Position numbers and translations under genes: made by a program
Shown: one piece after another, positions 22,471-31,723 of the stretch
Layout: each line of letters opens with the position of its first letter
Numbering within the stretch: the stretch's first letter is position 1
The notes under the pieces: generated by a model
Seen by the model: only the letters and a program-made list of their open reading frames with translations
Database searches by the model: none
Told to the model about the DNA's origin: nothing
From: an uncultured Alphaproteobacteria bacterium
Lineage (GTDB): Bacteria; Pseudomonadota; Alphaproteobacteria; UBA11222
Assembly (NCBI GenBank): GCA_937888955.1
Contig: CALAQW010000148.1
Span: 1 to 32,206, forward strand
Length of the DNA: 32,206 nucleotides
Direction: 5' to 3'

Positions 22471-23667
22471 TCAGCTAGCCTTGGCAAGTTTGCGGTTGAT
22501 CGCGCCGGCTGCCTCAAGCGCGTCGATCTCGGCCGGTTCAAGGCCGGCTTCGCTTAGAATTGCGTCGGTATGTTCGCCGAGCAGCGGCGCGTGCAGCATC
22601 TCGGGCTCCTCGCCCAGTTTTGCGGTGCCTGGAATATTGGCCAGCGGAATTTTGCCGATACCGGGATAGTCATGCCAGTAGATGGCTTCCATCTCCTCGG
22701 TTTGGGGATGCGCCATGAAATCCTCATAGCTGTTGATGCGCTCGTGCAGCATGCGCAGTTCGCGCAATTTCGCGCACAGATCATCGGCCTTGAAGTTGGC
22801 GACCGCCTTCCGGATCGGTTCATCGATCAATTGCCGGTTCTGATAGCGCAAGAGACCAGTGGTGAGCCTTTCGTCATCGGCGATGTCACCGATGCCAAGC
22901 ATTTCCATAAACGGTTTGAATTCCCTGTCGAACAGAACACCGCACACGACATAGCCATCGGCGGTTTCAAAGGTGGCGACCGGATAGGCCGGCGGCTGGC
23001 TGCGCTCGCCTTCAAGGACCTGTACCGCGAGATTGATATTCTGGAAAGCGGTTGCCGATTGCAGCAGGCTGTTATCGATATAGCGGCCTGCCGTCTCGGA
23101 CTGGCGGGCCCAAAGCGCTGCCTGCAAGGCCTGCACATTGTAAAGCGCGGCGGATAAGTCCATCAGAACGACGTTTGAACGATGCGGCAGGCCGTCAAAC
23201 CCCTTATTGCCACCCATGAAGCCCGAAAAAGCCTGCATAATGCCGTCGGTACCCGGGCGTTCGGCAAATGGTCCCCGCTGCCCGAAACCCGAAACGGAAA
23301 GATAGATGATGCGCGGATTGATCGCTTTGACCGCGTCATAGCCAAAACCCAGCCGTTCGGTGACGCCCGGGCGGAAACTTTCGATAAAGATATCGGCGTC
23401 GCGCAGCAGGGTGCGCACCACATCGGGGCCTTTCGGGTTTTTCAGATCGACACAGATGCTGCGCTTGCCCAGATTGGCAAGCAGCGTATGCACGGTCTGC
23501 CCGCCGGCATAGGTTTTCCCGACCCCGCGCCCCCAATCGCCGCGTTCAGGTTCGATCTTGATGACGTCGGCGCCAAGCCGGGCAAGGATGGCGGCCGCAT
23601 AAGGCCCCGCAATCGCCTGGCTCATATCAATGACCCGAATTCCCTTATAAGGCTTGGCGTAACTCAT
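22471..23667 (-). CDS. Class III (CaiB/BaiF) acyl-CoA transferase
   Basis: These enzymes move CoA between a thioester donor and an acid acceptor through an aspartyl-CoA intermediate. The 398-residue product matches the family from its start (GIRVIDMSQAIAGPYAA, LGADVIKIEP) and has the predicted catalytic Asp141 in GTDGIMQAFSG. Donor and acceptor cannot be read from sequence; alpha-methylacyl-CoA racemases share the fold but are less likely given the general CaiB style. The ATG at 23667 follows a strong GAGGGAGGAA site. The amidohydrolase gene lies 115 bp upstream on the same strand, and both may serve a catabolic route. Confidence 0.92.
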   Translation of the reverse strand: MSYAKPYKGIRVIDMSQAIAGPYAAAILARLGADVIKIEPERGDWGRGVGKTYAGGQTVHTLLANLGKRSICVDLKNPKGPDVVRTLLRDADIFIESFRPGVTERLGFGYDAVKAINPRIIYLSVSGFGQRGPFAERPGTDGIMQAFSGFMGGNKGFDGLPHRSNVVLMDLSAALYNVQALQAALWARQSETAGRYIDNSLLQSATAFQNINLAVQVLEGERSQPPAYPVATFETADGYVVCGVLFDREFKPFMEMLGIGDIADDERLTTGLLRYQNRQLIDEPIRKAVANFKADDLCAKLRELRMLHERINSYEDFMAHPQTEEMEAIYWHDYPGIGKIPLANIPGTAKLGEEPEMLHAPLLGEHTDAILSEAGLEPAEIDALEAAGAINRKLAKAS

Positions 23668-23737
23668 CGCGCGTTCCTCCCTCGTTCTTATTCTGTTGCT
23701 GCCTCCTTGCGGTGTGCGGCATTTGCCTGCTGGCTGT

Positions 23738-23743
23738 ATTATA
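23738..23743 (-). promoter_or_regulatory. Candidate -10 box upstream of the CoA-transferase gene
   Basis: The minus strand reads TATAAT 70 bp before the CoA-transferase ATG, in an otherwise GC-rich gap. The matching -35 region is poor, so the promoter would need an activator or be weak. It could let the CoA-transferase be expressed apart from the amidohydrolase. Confidence 0.3.
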
Positions 23744-23782
23744 TTTTCGCGTTTGCTTCAGCCGCACCGCCAGGGGCTGCAA

Positions 23783-25024
23783 TCAGCCCGCCGATTGTAA
23801 ATTTGCCGGTGCTGTCTCGGGCAGGCCAAGCAGGGTCGCGGCATTGCCGCGCATCACCTTGCGCACTTGCTCGTAATTCAGCCCGTTGAGCCCTTCAGCA
23901 AATTCGCTTGGTTCCGCCAGCCCTTCCGGGTGCGGCCAGTCGGACCCGCCAAGTACCCGCTCAGGGCCAAGCGCGGCGATAAGATCGGTCAGGTTATCCT
24001 CGGGGAAGGGGACCACACTGACATGCTGTCTGAAGATTTCGCGCGGCCGGTCATGGATCGGGCCGAAGGTAAAGTCGCGCGGTTCGACAAGCCTGACTGT
24101 TGCGTCCATCTTCTTTAAAAGCGGCGCGACCCAGGCCGAACCGTTTTCAATCGAGACGACCTGTAATTTGCGGAAACGACCAAACAGGTTATGCATGACA
24201 AGCGCTGCCATCGTGTCGACGATTGGCCGCTCGGCAAAGCTGATCACCCGCTGGAATGCGGACATGCGGTGATGCTGCGGGCGTGCCCTTTCACCCCAGA
24301 CCGTCGAATACAGCTCCTCAAATCCTGCGTCCCCAAGATGGAAGGCCACGGGGATGCCTGCTTCCTCGCAGCGTGCCCAGAACGGATCGAAATGCGGATC
24401 GGCCGGGGAACGGCCCATGACCGGGGTCGGGGTCAGATGCACGATCTTCGCCCCTTCCTTGATCACGCGCTCAAGTTCGGCCACTGCAAGATCGATATCC
24501 ACAAGCGACAGCATGGCGCAGCTCAGGATCGCATCCTGATAGTCCCAGCCCCAATCCTCGGCCACCCATTTGTTGAAGGCGGTCAGATTGGCGAAAACGG
24601 TTTCCGGGCCATCATCACGCAATGCCATCTCGACCCCGACCGCAAGGCTTGGCAGCATGATGGTTGCCTGCACATTCTGTGCGCGCAACCGCTTCATCCG
24701 CACGTCACGATCCATGGATTCAGGAAAATCGTAACAGGAAACCGTCTTGCCGCTGGTCAGCCCGCCACCGCCTGTCGGATTCTGGAAAAAAGCCTTGAGC
24801 GAGCCAGGCTCGCCCGCATGTTCGCCGGGCGGTGCGCTGAAGAAACCGATGCGCTCCCCCTTGAAATGCACCTGGGCGAATTTGCTTTGTCCGCGGACCA
24901 CGGTAATTGCCCGGTCGCGGAATGCAGGGGCAATATGTCGGGTGAAACAGTCATCTGGTTCGTAATAATGCTGATCGCAGTCGATCAGCGGATAGTCGAT
25001 CATCTCGACAGCGGGGTATGACAT
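23783..25024 (-). CDS. Amidohydrolase-2 family metal-dependent hydrolase/decarboxylase
   Basis: The 413-residue product belongs to the amidohydrolase superfamily group that includes ACMSD-type decarboxylases and related hydrolases acting on ring-cleavage products. Visible features are the N-terminal metal motif DxH (Asp17, His19 in DCDQHYYEP), a His on a middle strand in VAFHLGD, and GSDWPHPEG near the C-terminus with the conserved metal-binding or catalytic Asp. The reaction cannot be assigned. The start is ATG at 25024 with a weak ribosome site; the ATG at 25003 would also work. It is divergent from the ClC gene across a 190-bp gap, where I see no convincing promoter, and is followed by the CoA-transferase. 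Confidence 0.9.
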   Translation of the reverse strand: MSYPAVEMIDYPLIDCDQHYYEPDDCFTRHIAPAFRDRAITVVRGQSKFAQVHFKGERIGFFSAPPGEHAGEPGSLKAFFQNPTGGGGLTSGKTVSCYDFPESMDRDVRMKRLRAQNVQATIMLPSLAVGVEMALRDDGPETVFANLTAFNKWVAEDWGWDYQDAILSCAMLSLVDIDLAVAELERVIKEGAKIVHLTPTPVMGRSPADPHFDPFWARCEEAGIPVAFHLGDAGFEELYSTVWGERARPQHHRMSAFQRVISFAERPIVDTMAALVMHNLFGRFRKLQVVSIENGSAWVAPLLKKMDATVRLVEPRDFTFGPIHDRPREIFRQHVSVVPFPEDNLTDLIAALGPERVLGGSDWPHPEGLAEPSEFAEGLNGLNYEQVRKVMRGNAATLLGLPETAPANLQSAG

Positions 25025-25214
25025 GCGTTTAATCCATGATCAGAGATTGCTTTGCGACAGGATAAGCACAAGTAGCCACCCAGGCAATGCAAAGCAGCAA
25101 GGTGGATGATTTCCTGTCTGCATTGTCCTTTAGTAAACAGGCGTTTGTGCTATCAGTAGGTTCCTTGCGGGGCTGAGTCGGGATTTTCTTCTGAAGGGGG
25201 GTGCGGGCCTGCCT

Positions 25215-26963
25215 ATGCCGGATATTTCGCAGACGATCTTGCGTATTGTGCTGGTCAGCGGGGCAGCGCTTGCAATCGGTCTTGTCGCGGCTTTTGGCGC
25301 GGTTTTCTTTGTCGACATTATCACTTATCTGAATCACTTTCTGTTGCCGGAAGTTTGGATGAGCGACGGTCGGATCGACTGGCTGACAGTTCTGCTGATC
25401 ATCTCTGTTCCTGTTTCGGGCGGCCTTGTCGCGGGTCAATTGCGGCGGCTGGTCGATGGTGGACGCGCACACGGCCCTGCCGAAGTGATCGAACTGGCGC
25501 AGCTGGGCAAGGGCGACATACCGTTGCGTAACGGCGTCTTTACCGCTTTGTCCAACCTTGTCTGGTTGGGGGCAGGTGCATCGGCTGGGCAATATGGCGC
25601 GCTTGTGCATCTTGGGGCCACCATCGGCGGCGCGCTTGGCCGGGTAGACAAATGGCTGCGAGAAGACTTTCGCCTGCCTGGCCCGGTGGCGCTTGGCTGT
25701 GGTGTCGCGGCGGCAATCGCGACCGCTTTCAGTGCGCCCATCGCCGGGGTGGTTTTTGCCCATGAGGTGGTGTTGCGGCATTATTCGTTGCGCGCTTTCG
25801 CGCCGGTGACGATTGCCGCGACCGTTGGCTATCTGGTTTCTTTCTGGCTGTTTGGGCGGCCGCCTTTATTTGCTGTCGCTGTCGAAGCGGGCGCACATCC
25901 GCTTGCCTATAGCGGATTTGTCGCGATTGGGTTGTTGGGGGGGATTGTGTCACTCCTTTATATGCGGGCCTTGCTGCAAGCGGGAAAGCTTGCCGACAAA
26001 ACGCCGCTGCCTGATTCTCTCAAACCGGGCATTGCGGGGCTTGTGCTTGGCCTGATTGCGCTTGGGGTGCCACAGGTCACCGGGCTTGGCGTCGAGGCGA
26101 TGCAATCTGTCATCGGTTCGGCGGATTTTCCGTTGGCTGAATTGTTGTTGATCCTGATCGCAAAGCTCTTGGCAACCGCGGTTTGTGTCGGCTATGCCCG
26201 GATCGGAGGCGCGTTTGCGCCAGCTCTCTTTATCGGCACTTTTTTCGGCGCCATCATCGGAGGTATCGCAACAAGCGCGCTTGGCGGCGATCTGGCAGAG
26301 CCTGCCTTTTATGCGATTTGTGGCATGGCAGCGGTGACAAGTCCTGTTGTCGGCGCACCGCTCACGACGATCCTGATCGTGTTCGAGCTGACGCGGAACT
26401 ATGAATTGACGACGGCGGTGATGGTCAGTGTCGTGCTGGCCAATCTTGTGGCCGGGCGGTTTTTCGGGCGTTCCTTCTTCGATGTACAGCTATTGCAGCG
26501 CGGGATCGATCTGTCACAGGGGCGCGAAAAAGTTCTGCTGCAGCAGCATATGCTGCGCGAATATCTGCAATCCGATTTTGTTGCCGTCGCACCCGATATG
26601 ACGATTGCGCAGGCACGCCAGATCATGGGCGCGCGCAATGTCGGCGAAGCATATGTGATCGCGCCGGACAACCGTTTTCTGGGCGTCCTGCAATCGAGCC
26701 ATCTGCTGGCGCTCAGTGACCGGGCCGATGCCATGGAAGAGACGGTGTCAGCGCATCTTGCGCCGCCGCAACTTGTGTTTTCCCTGCAGACAACCATCTG
26801 GGACGCTATGGAAGGAATGGCCGACTTTGTTGGCGAAACAATTCCCGTGCTGAGTGATGATGACGATGAGCAACTTGCCGGCATTGTTACAGAGGCGATG
26901 ATCATTCATGCGTCGGTGGAAATTTCACGCCGCTTGCGGCAGGAAGAAAACGCAACCGGATAA
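25215..26963 (+). CDS. ClC-family anion channel/transporter with CBS domains
   Basis: The 582-residue inner-membrane protein has the ClC core (residues 1 to about 430), followed by a cytoplasmic CBS pair (about 445-575). The anion-pathway motif GGAFAPALFIG (331-341) is intact. The GREGP motif, which carries the gating glutamate of E. coli ClC (Glu148), reads GQYGA here with Tyr127 at that place. The internal proton glutamate (Glu203 in E. coli) aligns with Val185 in AGVVFAHEVV. The GSGIP motif reads AHGPAE (85-90). Loss of both proton glutamates argues for a passive anion channel rather than an H+/Cl- exchanger, by analogy with ClC-K channels; the transported ion is not known. The ATG at 25215 has a G-rich stretch 13 bp upstream, a loose spacing. 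Confidence 0.9.
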   Translation: MPDISQTILRIVLVSGAALAIGLVAAFGAVFFVDIITYLNHFLLPEVWMSDGRIDWLTVLLIISVPVSGGLVAGQLRRLVDGGRAHGPAEVIELAQLGKGDIPLRNGVFTALSNLVWLGAGASAGQYGALVHLGATIGGALGRVDKWLREDFRLPGPVALGCGVAAAIATAFSAPIAGVVFAHEVVLRHYSLRAFAPVTIAATVGYLVSFWLFGRPPLFAVAVEAGAHPLAYSGFVAIGLLGGIVSLLYMRALLQAGKLADKTPLPDSLKPGIAGLVLGLIALGVPQVTGLGVEAMQSVIGSADFPLAELLLILIAKLLATAVCVGYARIGGAFAPALFIGTFFGAIIGGIATSALGGDLAEPAFYAICGMAAVTSPVVGAPLTTILIVFELTRNYELTTAVMVSVVLANLVAGRFFGRSFFDVQLLQRGIDLSQGREKVLLQQHMLREYLQSDFVAVAPDMTIAQARQIMGARNVGEAYVIAPDNRFLGVLQSSHLLALSDRADAMEETVSAHLAPPQLVFSLQTTIWDAMEGMADFVGETIPVLSDDDDEQLAGIVTEAMIIHASVEISRRLRQEENATG

Positions 26964-27020
26964 GCAGCATCCGGACGGCGCATTACGGTCAGCAGTCGGG
27001 CTTGTCGGCCGTTGCCGCGC

Positions 27021-29114
27021 TCAGCTATCCTTGTTCGGGCGTGGCAGTGGCACAGGCGCGTATGCCTTCGCCTGTTTGCCGCGGGCCAGATCTTCCTCAA
27101 GCCGAAAATACTTGTCGCTGCTACCTAGCTGCAGGCGATAGAAGGGCAGGGATTCAAGCACGCGCTGTACATAGTTGCGTGTTTCCCCGAACGGAATGAG
27201 TTCCAGCCAGTCAATGATATCGGTATCTGCGGCCAGTGGGTCGCCATATCTGGTCCGCCATTCTGCAACCCTGTGCCGACCGGCGTTATAGGCTGCCAGC
27301 GCCAGAATGTAGGATCCGTCAAATTGCGCGACATGCTCGCTCAACAGGCTGCTGCCGAGCAATGCGTTATAGGCAGGATCCTGAATAAGCCATTGCGGCT
27401 TGTAGGAAATGTCCAGCTTGCGTGCGACCTGCCGTGCCGTTCCGGGCATGAGCTGCATCAAACCGCGCGCGCCGGCGGAGCTGATCGCGCCACTGTCGAA
27501 TGCGCTTTCCTGCCGTGTCACCGCGAATATCAGCGCCGGCTCGATTTCCGACAATTGCCCGATTTCCTCGGGCAGCGAAATCACAGGATAGCTTTGCGCA
27601 AGCAGGAAGATGCCGTCGCGGCCAGCGCGCTTGGCGGCCCAAAGCGACAGATCGGGGCGACCGATGCGGGTCGCGAAACGGGTTGCCGCCAGATAGTCTT
27701 CGGCTGTTGTCAGCTCCCGGACCAAAGCAGCGAAATATTGTCTGACGGTGGCATCTTCTTTCGCTTCTTCCATTAACTCGGTTGCCTGCGCAAGCGGGCC
27801 CGAAAACCGGATATCAACTGCGTTATGTCCTGTTATGGCGGCCTGTGTTGCAGCGATATCGGGGGTGCTGCGTAGTTTGGCGGCTGCGAGCTGTCCGTAG
27901 AAGGTCATGGGATGCCGCTTGGCGAGATGGTACCATCGCGCAGCCGCCGCCCAGTCGCCTAGAGCTTCGGCTGCGCGTGCAGACCAATAGGCGCCGCGCG
28001 CCAGGCTGATGGGATAAGTAACCGCCTCATACATTGTTACGAAATGGCGCTGTGCGGAACCAGGATCATCAAGGAAGCGCAATGCGATCCAGCCGGCTAA
28101 GAACTCCGCCTCGGCCAGCAATCCGCGGTTGTTTTCAGCCGAGAAATTATGGTGTGCGGACAAGTTATATGCGGTTTGATAATCCTTTACTCCAAGTGCG
28201 GTGCGTACGAGGATATGACGTTCGCGCCACCAGCGATCCTGAATTGCCGCCTCAATGTCGGTTGCTGTGTAATGGTCGCGGATCAGATCAAGTGCGGCTT
28301 CGGTCCGCCCATGTTGCCGCCGCCACCGGACCCGGTCATACACAAGGCCCGGGTCGGAACTGAGTTCAGCAGGCACGCGCGCGACGGCATAATCCACACC
28401 CGGTTTGCGGTGGTGCAGCGCCAGCCGCGCCTGGGCAAGCAACCGGTGCTGCTTGCTGACAAAGGGATACATGCGTTCGACGGCGGCTGCTTGTCCGCGC
28501 CACAACAAGCCGTTGACGCGTGCCGCGTGATCCTCGCTTGTCAGCAGGCTCGCGTAATTTTCCAGAATCAGCCGTTCGGTTTTGTGTGAAAAGCCGCCCT
28601 TGCGCCAGGTATCGCGTATGATCGCCGGCAGCGTGGTGCCCTCGTTTGCTTGGGTGGCGGTGATGGCGGCAAGCAGCCGGGCTTCGGCCGTGATTGGCGG
28701 GTTCGTGCTGAACCAGTCGCGGCGAACCGATAGCGGAGTTTCTTCCGTTAGCTGAGCTTCGGCCTTTCGGGTCAGAATATCTTCCTGCGGCCAGCCAGGA
28801 TAATGCGTGAGAAAGTGTTTCAGCGTTTCGAATGTGGGTGTGCTGTAGGGCGATATAAGGGTCTTGTGCAGAATAATCTGTTCAATCAGCGGTGCAGTTG
28901 CGCCTGCCGCTATTCGTTGCGCGACCTGCCACTCTTTCTGGTTGACCGCGTAAAGTGCCCGGTCAAGGCGTGCGAAATCTTCCGCTGAGACGATATTTGA
29001 GCGCAAAATTGCAGGCTTTGGGCTGGGTGACGGCATCGCGGCATGTGCCGTCATGCTGGCCAAACTGCAAATCAGGCCAACGATAACCAGTTTAACCCAA
29101 TTTCCCGACCACAT
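27021..29114 (-). CDS. slt: Soluble lytic murein transglycosylase
   Basis: Slt70-type enzymes cut the peptidoglycan glycan strand and form 1,6-anhydro-muropeptides. The 697-residue product begins with a Sec signal peptide (WVKLVIVGLICSLASMTAHA), has a long alpha-helical superhelix, and ends in the lysozyme-like SLT domain. The catalytic Glu is residue 536 in RQESAFD, followed by GARGLMQLMPGTA and LALAAYNAG. I chose the ATG at 29114 because GGGTGGGAA lies just upstream; an ATG 11 codons earlier (29147) lacks a site. It converges on the ClC gene and is divergent from dapA across 186 bp. Confidence 0.93.
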   Translation of the reverse strand: MWSGNWVKLVIVGLICSLASMTAHAAMPSPSPKPAILRSNIVSAEDFARLDRALYAVNQKEWQVAQRIAAGATAPLIEQIILHKTLISPYSTPTFETLKHFLTHYPGWPQEDILTRKAEAQLTEETPLSVRRDWFSTNPPITAEARLLAAITATQANEGTTLPAIIRDTWRKGGFSHKTERLILENYASLLTSEDHAARVNGLLWRGQAAAVERMYPFVSKQHRLLAQARLALHHRKPGVDYAVARVPAELSSDPGLVYDRVRWRRQHGRTEAALDLIRDHYTATDIEAAIQDRWWRERHILVRTALGVKDYQTAYNLSAHHNFSAENNRGLLAEAEFLAGWIALRFLDDPGSAQRHFVTMYEAVTYPISLARGAYWSARAAEALGDWAAAARWYHLAKRHPMTFYGQLAAAKLRSTPDIAATQAAITGHNAVDIRFSGPLAQATELMEEAKEDATVRQYFAALVRELTTAEDYLAATRFATRIGRPDLSLWAAKRAGRDGIFLLAQSYPVISLPEEIGQLSEIEPALIFAVTRQESAFDSGAISSAGARGLMQLMPGTARQVARKLDISYKPQWLIQDPAYNALLGSSLLSEHVAQFDGSYILALAAYNAGRHRVAEWRTRYGDPLAADTDIIDWLELIPFGETRNYVQRVLESLPFYRLQLGSSDKYFRLEEDLARGKQAKAYAPVPLPRPNKDS

Positions 29115-29232
29115 CGTTCCCACCCGTATGATGCGCAACCTCAACATGGAAATTAACCATAAACCACATTGATATATCGTCCAACGCCAGCATCATGCGA
29201 ATAGGTGAACAATATATGACTGAATGTCATGC

Positions 29233-29261
29233 TTGCCTCGGATCGGCGGTAGCGCTATTTT
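29233..29261 (+). promoter_or_regulatory. Candidate sigma70 promoter of dapA-smpB
   Basis: TTGCCT (29233-29238) and TATTTT (29256-29261) are separated by 17 bp, each matching the consensus at 4 of 6 positions. The start would be near 29268, with a leader of about 33 nt to the dapA ATG. No tRNA or hairpin was found in this divergent gap. Confidence 0.3.
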
Positions 29262-29300
29262 CCAGCCCCTTCAAGCCCCACAGTTTAAAAAGCGTGCAAA

Positions 29301-30200
29301 ATGTCGGCGACAGAGCAGAAATTCCGGGGATCTTTCACGGCGCTTATCACACCGTTCCGCGACGGGAAGGTGGATGAGCAGGCGTTTCAGTCATTTGTCG
29401 AATGGCAGATTGGCCAGGGCACCCACGGGCTTGTGCCTTGCGGGACAACCGGCGAGTCCCCGACGCTCAGCCATGATGAGCATAAACGGGTCGTCGAGCT
29501 TTGCATTGAAGCAGCAGCGGGGCGGGTTCCGGTGATGGCCGGAACGGGCTCGAATTCAACGGCTGAGGCGATTGATTTCACAGTGCATGCCAAGCAGGCT
29601 GGCGCCGATGCGGCACTGGTCGTTACCCCCTATTACAACAAGCCCACCCAACAAGGTCTGTATCTGCACTTCAAGGCGCTTGCTGAGGCAGTTGATCTGC
29701 CGATTTTCATTTACAATATCCCGGGCCGCAGCGTGATCGATATGAAGATCGACACAATGACACGGCTGGCGGAACTGCCCAACATCATCGGCGTGAAAGA
29801 TGCAACCGCCGATCTGGCAAGAACCAGCCTGCAGCGCGCGGCCATGGGCCCCGACTTTATCCAGCTGTCAGGTGAAGACGGTACGGCGCTCGCTCATACG
29901 GCGCATGGCGGGCATGGCTGCATTTCGGTGACCGCCAATGTTGCGCCCCGGCAATGCGCGGAATTTCAGAACGCGCTGCTGGCAGGCGATTTCAAGCAGG
30001 CACTGGCCTGGCAGGACAAGTTGATGCCCTTGCATGATGCCCTGTTCGTGGAAACAAGCCCCGGGCCCGTGAAATATGCAGCCAGTTTGTTGGGGCTTTG
30101 CCGCAATGAGCTTCGCTTGCCCTTGTCGACCGTTCTGCCGGATACAGAGCAAAGGCTGGCCGATGCAATGCGAGGGCTTGGGCTGAGCGATGGCGGGTAA
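29301..30200 (+). CDS. dapA: 4-Hydroxy-tetrahydrodipicolinate synthase
   Basis: DapA condenses pyruvate with aspartate semialdehyde, the first committed step to diaminopimelate and lysine. The 299-residue product has GTTGESPTL, Tyr138 (FIYNIPGRS) and the Schiff-base Lys166 (GVKDAT), all expected for the family. The Arg that binds the substrate carboxylate is in NIPGRS. The ATG at 29301 is preceded by an A-rich region without a clear Shine-Dalgarno sequence. It overlaps smpB by 11 bp. The slt/dapA/smpB neighbourhood recurs in Alphaproteobacteria. Confidence 0.95.
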   Translation: MSATEQKFRGSFTALITPFRDGKVDEQAFQSFVEWQIGQGTHGLVPCGTTGESPTLSHDEHKRVVELCIEAAAGRVPVMAGTGSNSTAEAIDFTVHAKQAGADAALVVTPYYNKPTQQGLYLHFKALAEAVDLPIFIYNIPGRSVIDMKIDTMTRLAELPNIIGVKDATADLARTSLQRAAMGPDFIQLSGEDGTALAHTAHGGHGCISVTANVAPRQCAEFQNALLAGDFKQALAWQDKLMPLHDALFVETSPGPVKYAASLLGLCRNELRLPLSTVLPDTEQRLADAMRGLGLSDGG

Positions 30201-30687
30201 GAACCGGGGCAAGAAGGCCAAGGGCGATGCCACTGGGCGGCTTCTCGCGGAAAATCGAAAAGCGCGATACAATTACCAGATTGAGGAAACGGTGGAAGCC
30301 GGGATCGCACTCACCGGGTCTGAGGTGAAATCCCTGCGCGAGGGACGCGCCAATATCGCCGAATCCTATGCCTCGGAAGAGGGCAACGAGATCTGGCTGA
30401 TCAATGCCTATATACCCCCCTACAGCCATGCCGGGCGCTATAACAATCATGAACCGCGCCGCAAGCGTAAATTATTGCTGCATCGCCGGCAGATCGGCAA
30501 ACTTGCCGGATTGCGCCAGAAAGAAGGTATGACGCTGATACCGTTGCGGCTGTATTTTAACGATCGCGGTATGGCCAAGCTGGCGTTGGGATTGGCGCGC
30601 GGCAAGAAAATGCACGATAAGCGGGAAACCGAGAAGAAGCGCGATTGGGACCGGCAAAAGGCCCGTTTGTTGCGGGATCGCGGTTAA
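30190..30687 (+). CDS. smpB: SsrA-binding protein SmpB
   Basis: SmpB carries tmRNA to stalled ribosomes for trans-translation. The 165-residue product has the family segments [29 protein letters not shown] and the LALARGKK-like [16 protein letters not shown], with the usual basic C-terminal tail. It starts inside dapA (11-bp overlap), so the two are coupled. The tmRNA gene itself was not seen in this window. Confidence 0.96.
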   Translation: MAGKNRGKKAKGDATGRLLAENRKARYNYQIEETVEAGIALTGSEVKSLREGRANIAESYASEEGNEIWLINAYIPPYSHAGRYNNHEPRRKRKLLLHRRQIGKLAGLRQKEGMTLIPLRLYFNDRGMAKLALGLARGKKMHDKRETEKKRDWDRQKARLLRDRG

Positions 30688-30761
30688 TTCACATCAAAGG
30701 CTTGTTATTCTTTGCGAAGTGTGCGGTAAATTGGACATCATCGCATTTGCGTGAGCATGGT

Positions 30762-30789
30762 TTGACGTATGGCTTGGTCTGCCTATCTT
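30762..30789 (+). promoter_or_regulatory. Candidate promoter of cysE
   Basis: TTGACG (30762-30767, 5 of 6 matches) and TATCTT (30784-30789, 4 of 6) are 16 bp apart in the 172-bp gap after smpB. The leader would be about 65 nt. No riboswitch-like or palindromic element was recognised. Confidence 0.35.
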
Positions 30790-30859
30790 CGGTTGATGAG
30801 GATAAATATGCGCAGGGCCTGTTGTCATGACGGGGCAGTAGTAAGTAAGGGAGCGCAGC

Positions 30860-31690
30860 ATGTCGCAAACATCGGTAAAGGTCGCAACCCACGACCCGGT
30901 CTGGACGACAATCCGGTCGGCGGCTGAAGAGCTGGCAAAAACCGAGCCGGTGCTGTCGAGCCTGCTTTATGCGACGGTCCTCAACCAGCATCGTTTGGAA
31001 GATTCGCTTGCCTATCATCTGTCGCAGCGGCTCGGCACGCTCGAGGTGCCGGCATTGCTGGTGCAGCAGGTGTTTGAGGCCGCTTATGACGCTGATCCCG
31101 AGATCGCGGCGGCTGCGCGCTGCGATATTGTGGCGGTTTATGACCGCGATCCGGCCTGCAGTTCCTATCTTGAGCCGCTCCTCTATTTCAAAGGCTTTCA
31201 TGCCCTGCAGGGCTACCGCATCGCGCACTGGCTGATCGGCCAGGGGCGCCGGGGGCTTGCGCTTTATCTGCAGGACCGGATTTCGGAAGTTTTCGGTGTT
31301 GATATCAACCCGTTGGCGAAGGTCGGCCGTGGCATTATGATCGATCATGGTACCGGTGTCGTGATTGGCGAAACCGCAGTTGTGGAAGACGGGGTGTCGC
31401 TGCTTCAGGGGGTAACCCTTGGCGGGACCGGAAAGGAAACCGGCGACCGGCATCCAAAAATCCGCAAAGGCAGCCTGATCGGCGCGAATGCGACCATTCT
31501 GGGCAATATCGAAGTTGGCGAATGCGCCCGTATCGGCGCGGGCAGCGTGGTGCTTGCCGATGTGCCCGCCCACTGCACGGCAGCGGGTGTTCCGGCACAA
31601 ATCGTCGGTTGCGCGGGATCCGATGAACCGGGCCGCGACATGAAGCAGCAATTCACCGAAAAATCGCAGGATCCATCGGACCAGGCGTGA
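30860..31690 (+). CDS. cysE: Serine O-acetyltransferase
   Basis: CysE acetylates serine with acetyl-CoA, the first step of cysteine synthesis. The 276-residue product has the N-terminal helical domain followed by a left-handed beta-helix of hexapeptide repeats. By motif alignment the catalytic pair is Asp148 (VDINP) and His163 (DHGTG), matching Asp143 and His158 of E. coli. The ATG at 30860 has an AAGGGAG site. The C-terminal tail ends SDQA, without the terminal Ile that anchors the E. coli enzyme in the CysK active site, so a cysteine synthase complex of the usual kind is doubtful. Confidence 0.95.
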   Translation: MSQTSVKVATHDPVWTTIRSAAEELAKTEPVLSSLLYATVLNQHRLEDSLAYHLSQRLGTLEVPALLVQQVFEAAYDADPEIAAAARCDIVAVYDRDPACSSYLEPLLYFKGFHALQGYRIAHWLIGQGRRGLALYLQDRISEVFGVDINPLAKVGRGIMIDHGTGVVIGETAVVEDGVSLLQGVTLGGTGKETGDRHPKIRKGSLIGANATILGNIEVGECARIGAGSVVLADVPAHCTAAGVPAQIVGCAGSDEPGRDMKQQFTEKSQDPSDQA

Positions 31691-31723
31691 GCCGCCGCCC
31701 AGGCCCAGGCAGCCCTATTGCGC

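Noticed and set aside
25025-25214. Divergent promoter or operator between the amidohydrolase and ClC genes
   Set aside because: Only scattered poor matches and a 5-bp inverted pair with a 19-nt loop were seen, so nothing can be supported.
29148-29232. Minus-strand promoter for slt (TTGGAC with TATGGT at 17 bp)
   Set aside because: The match is too weak to separate from chance.
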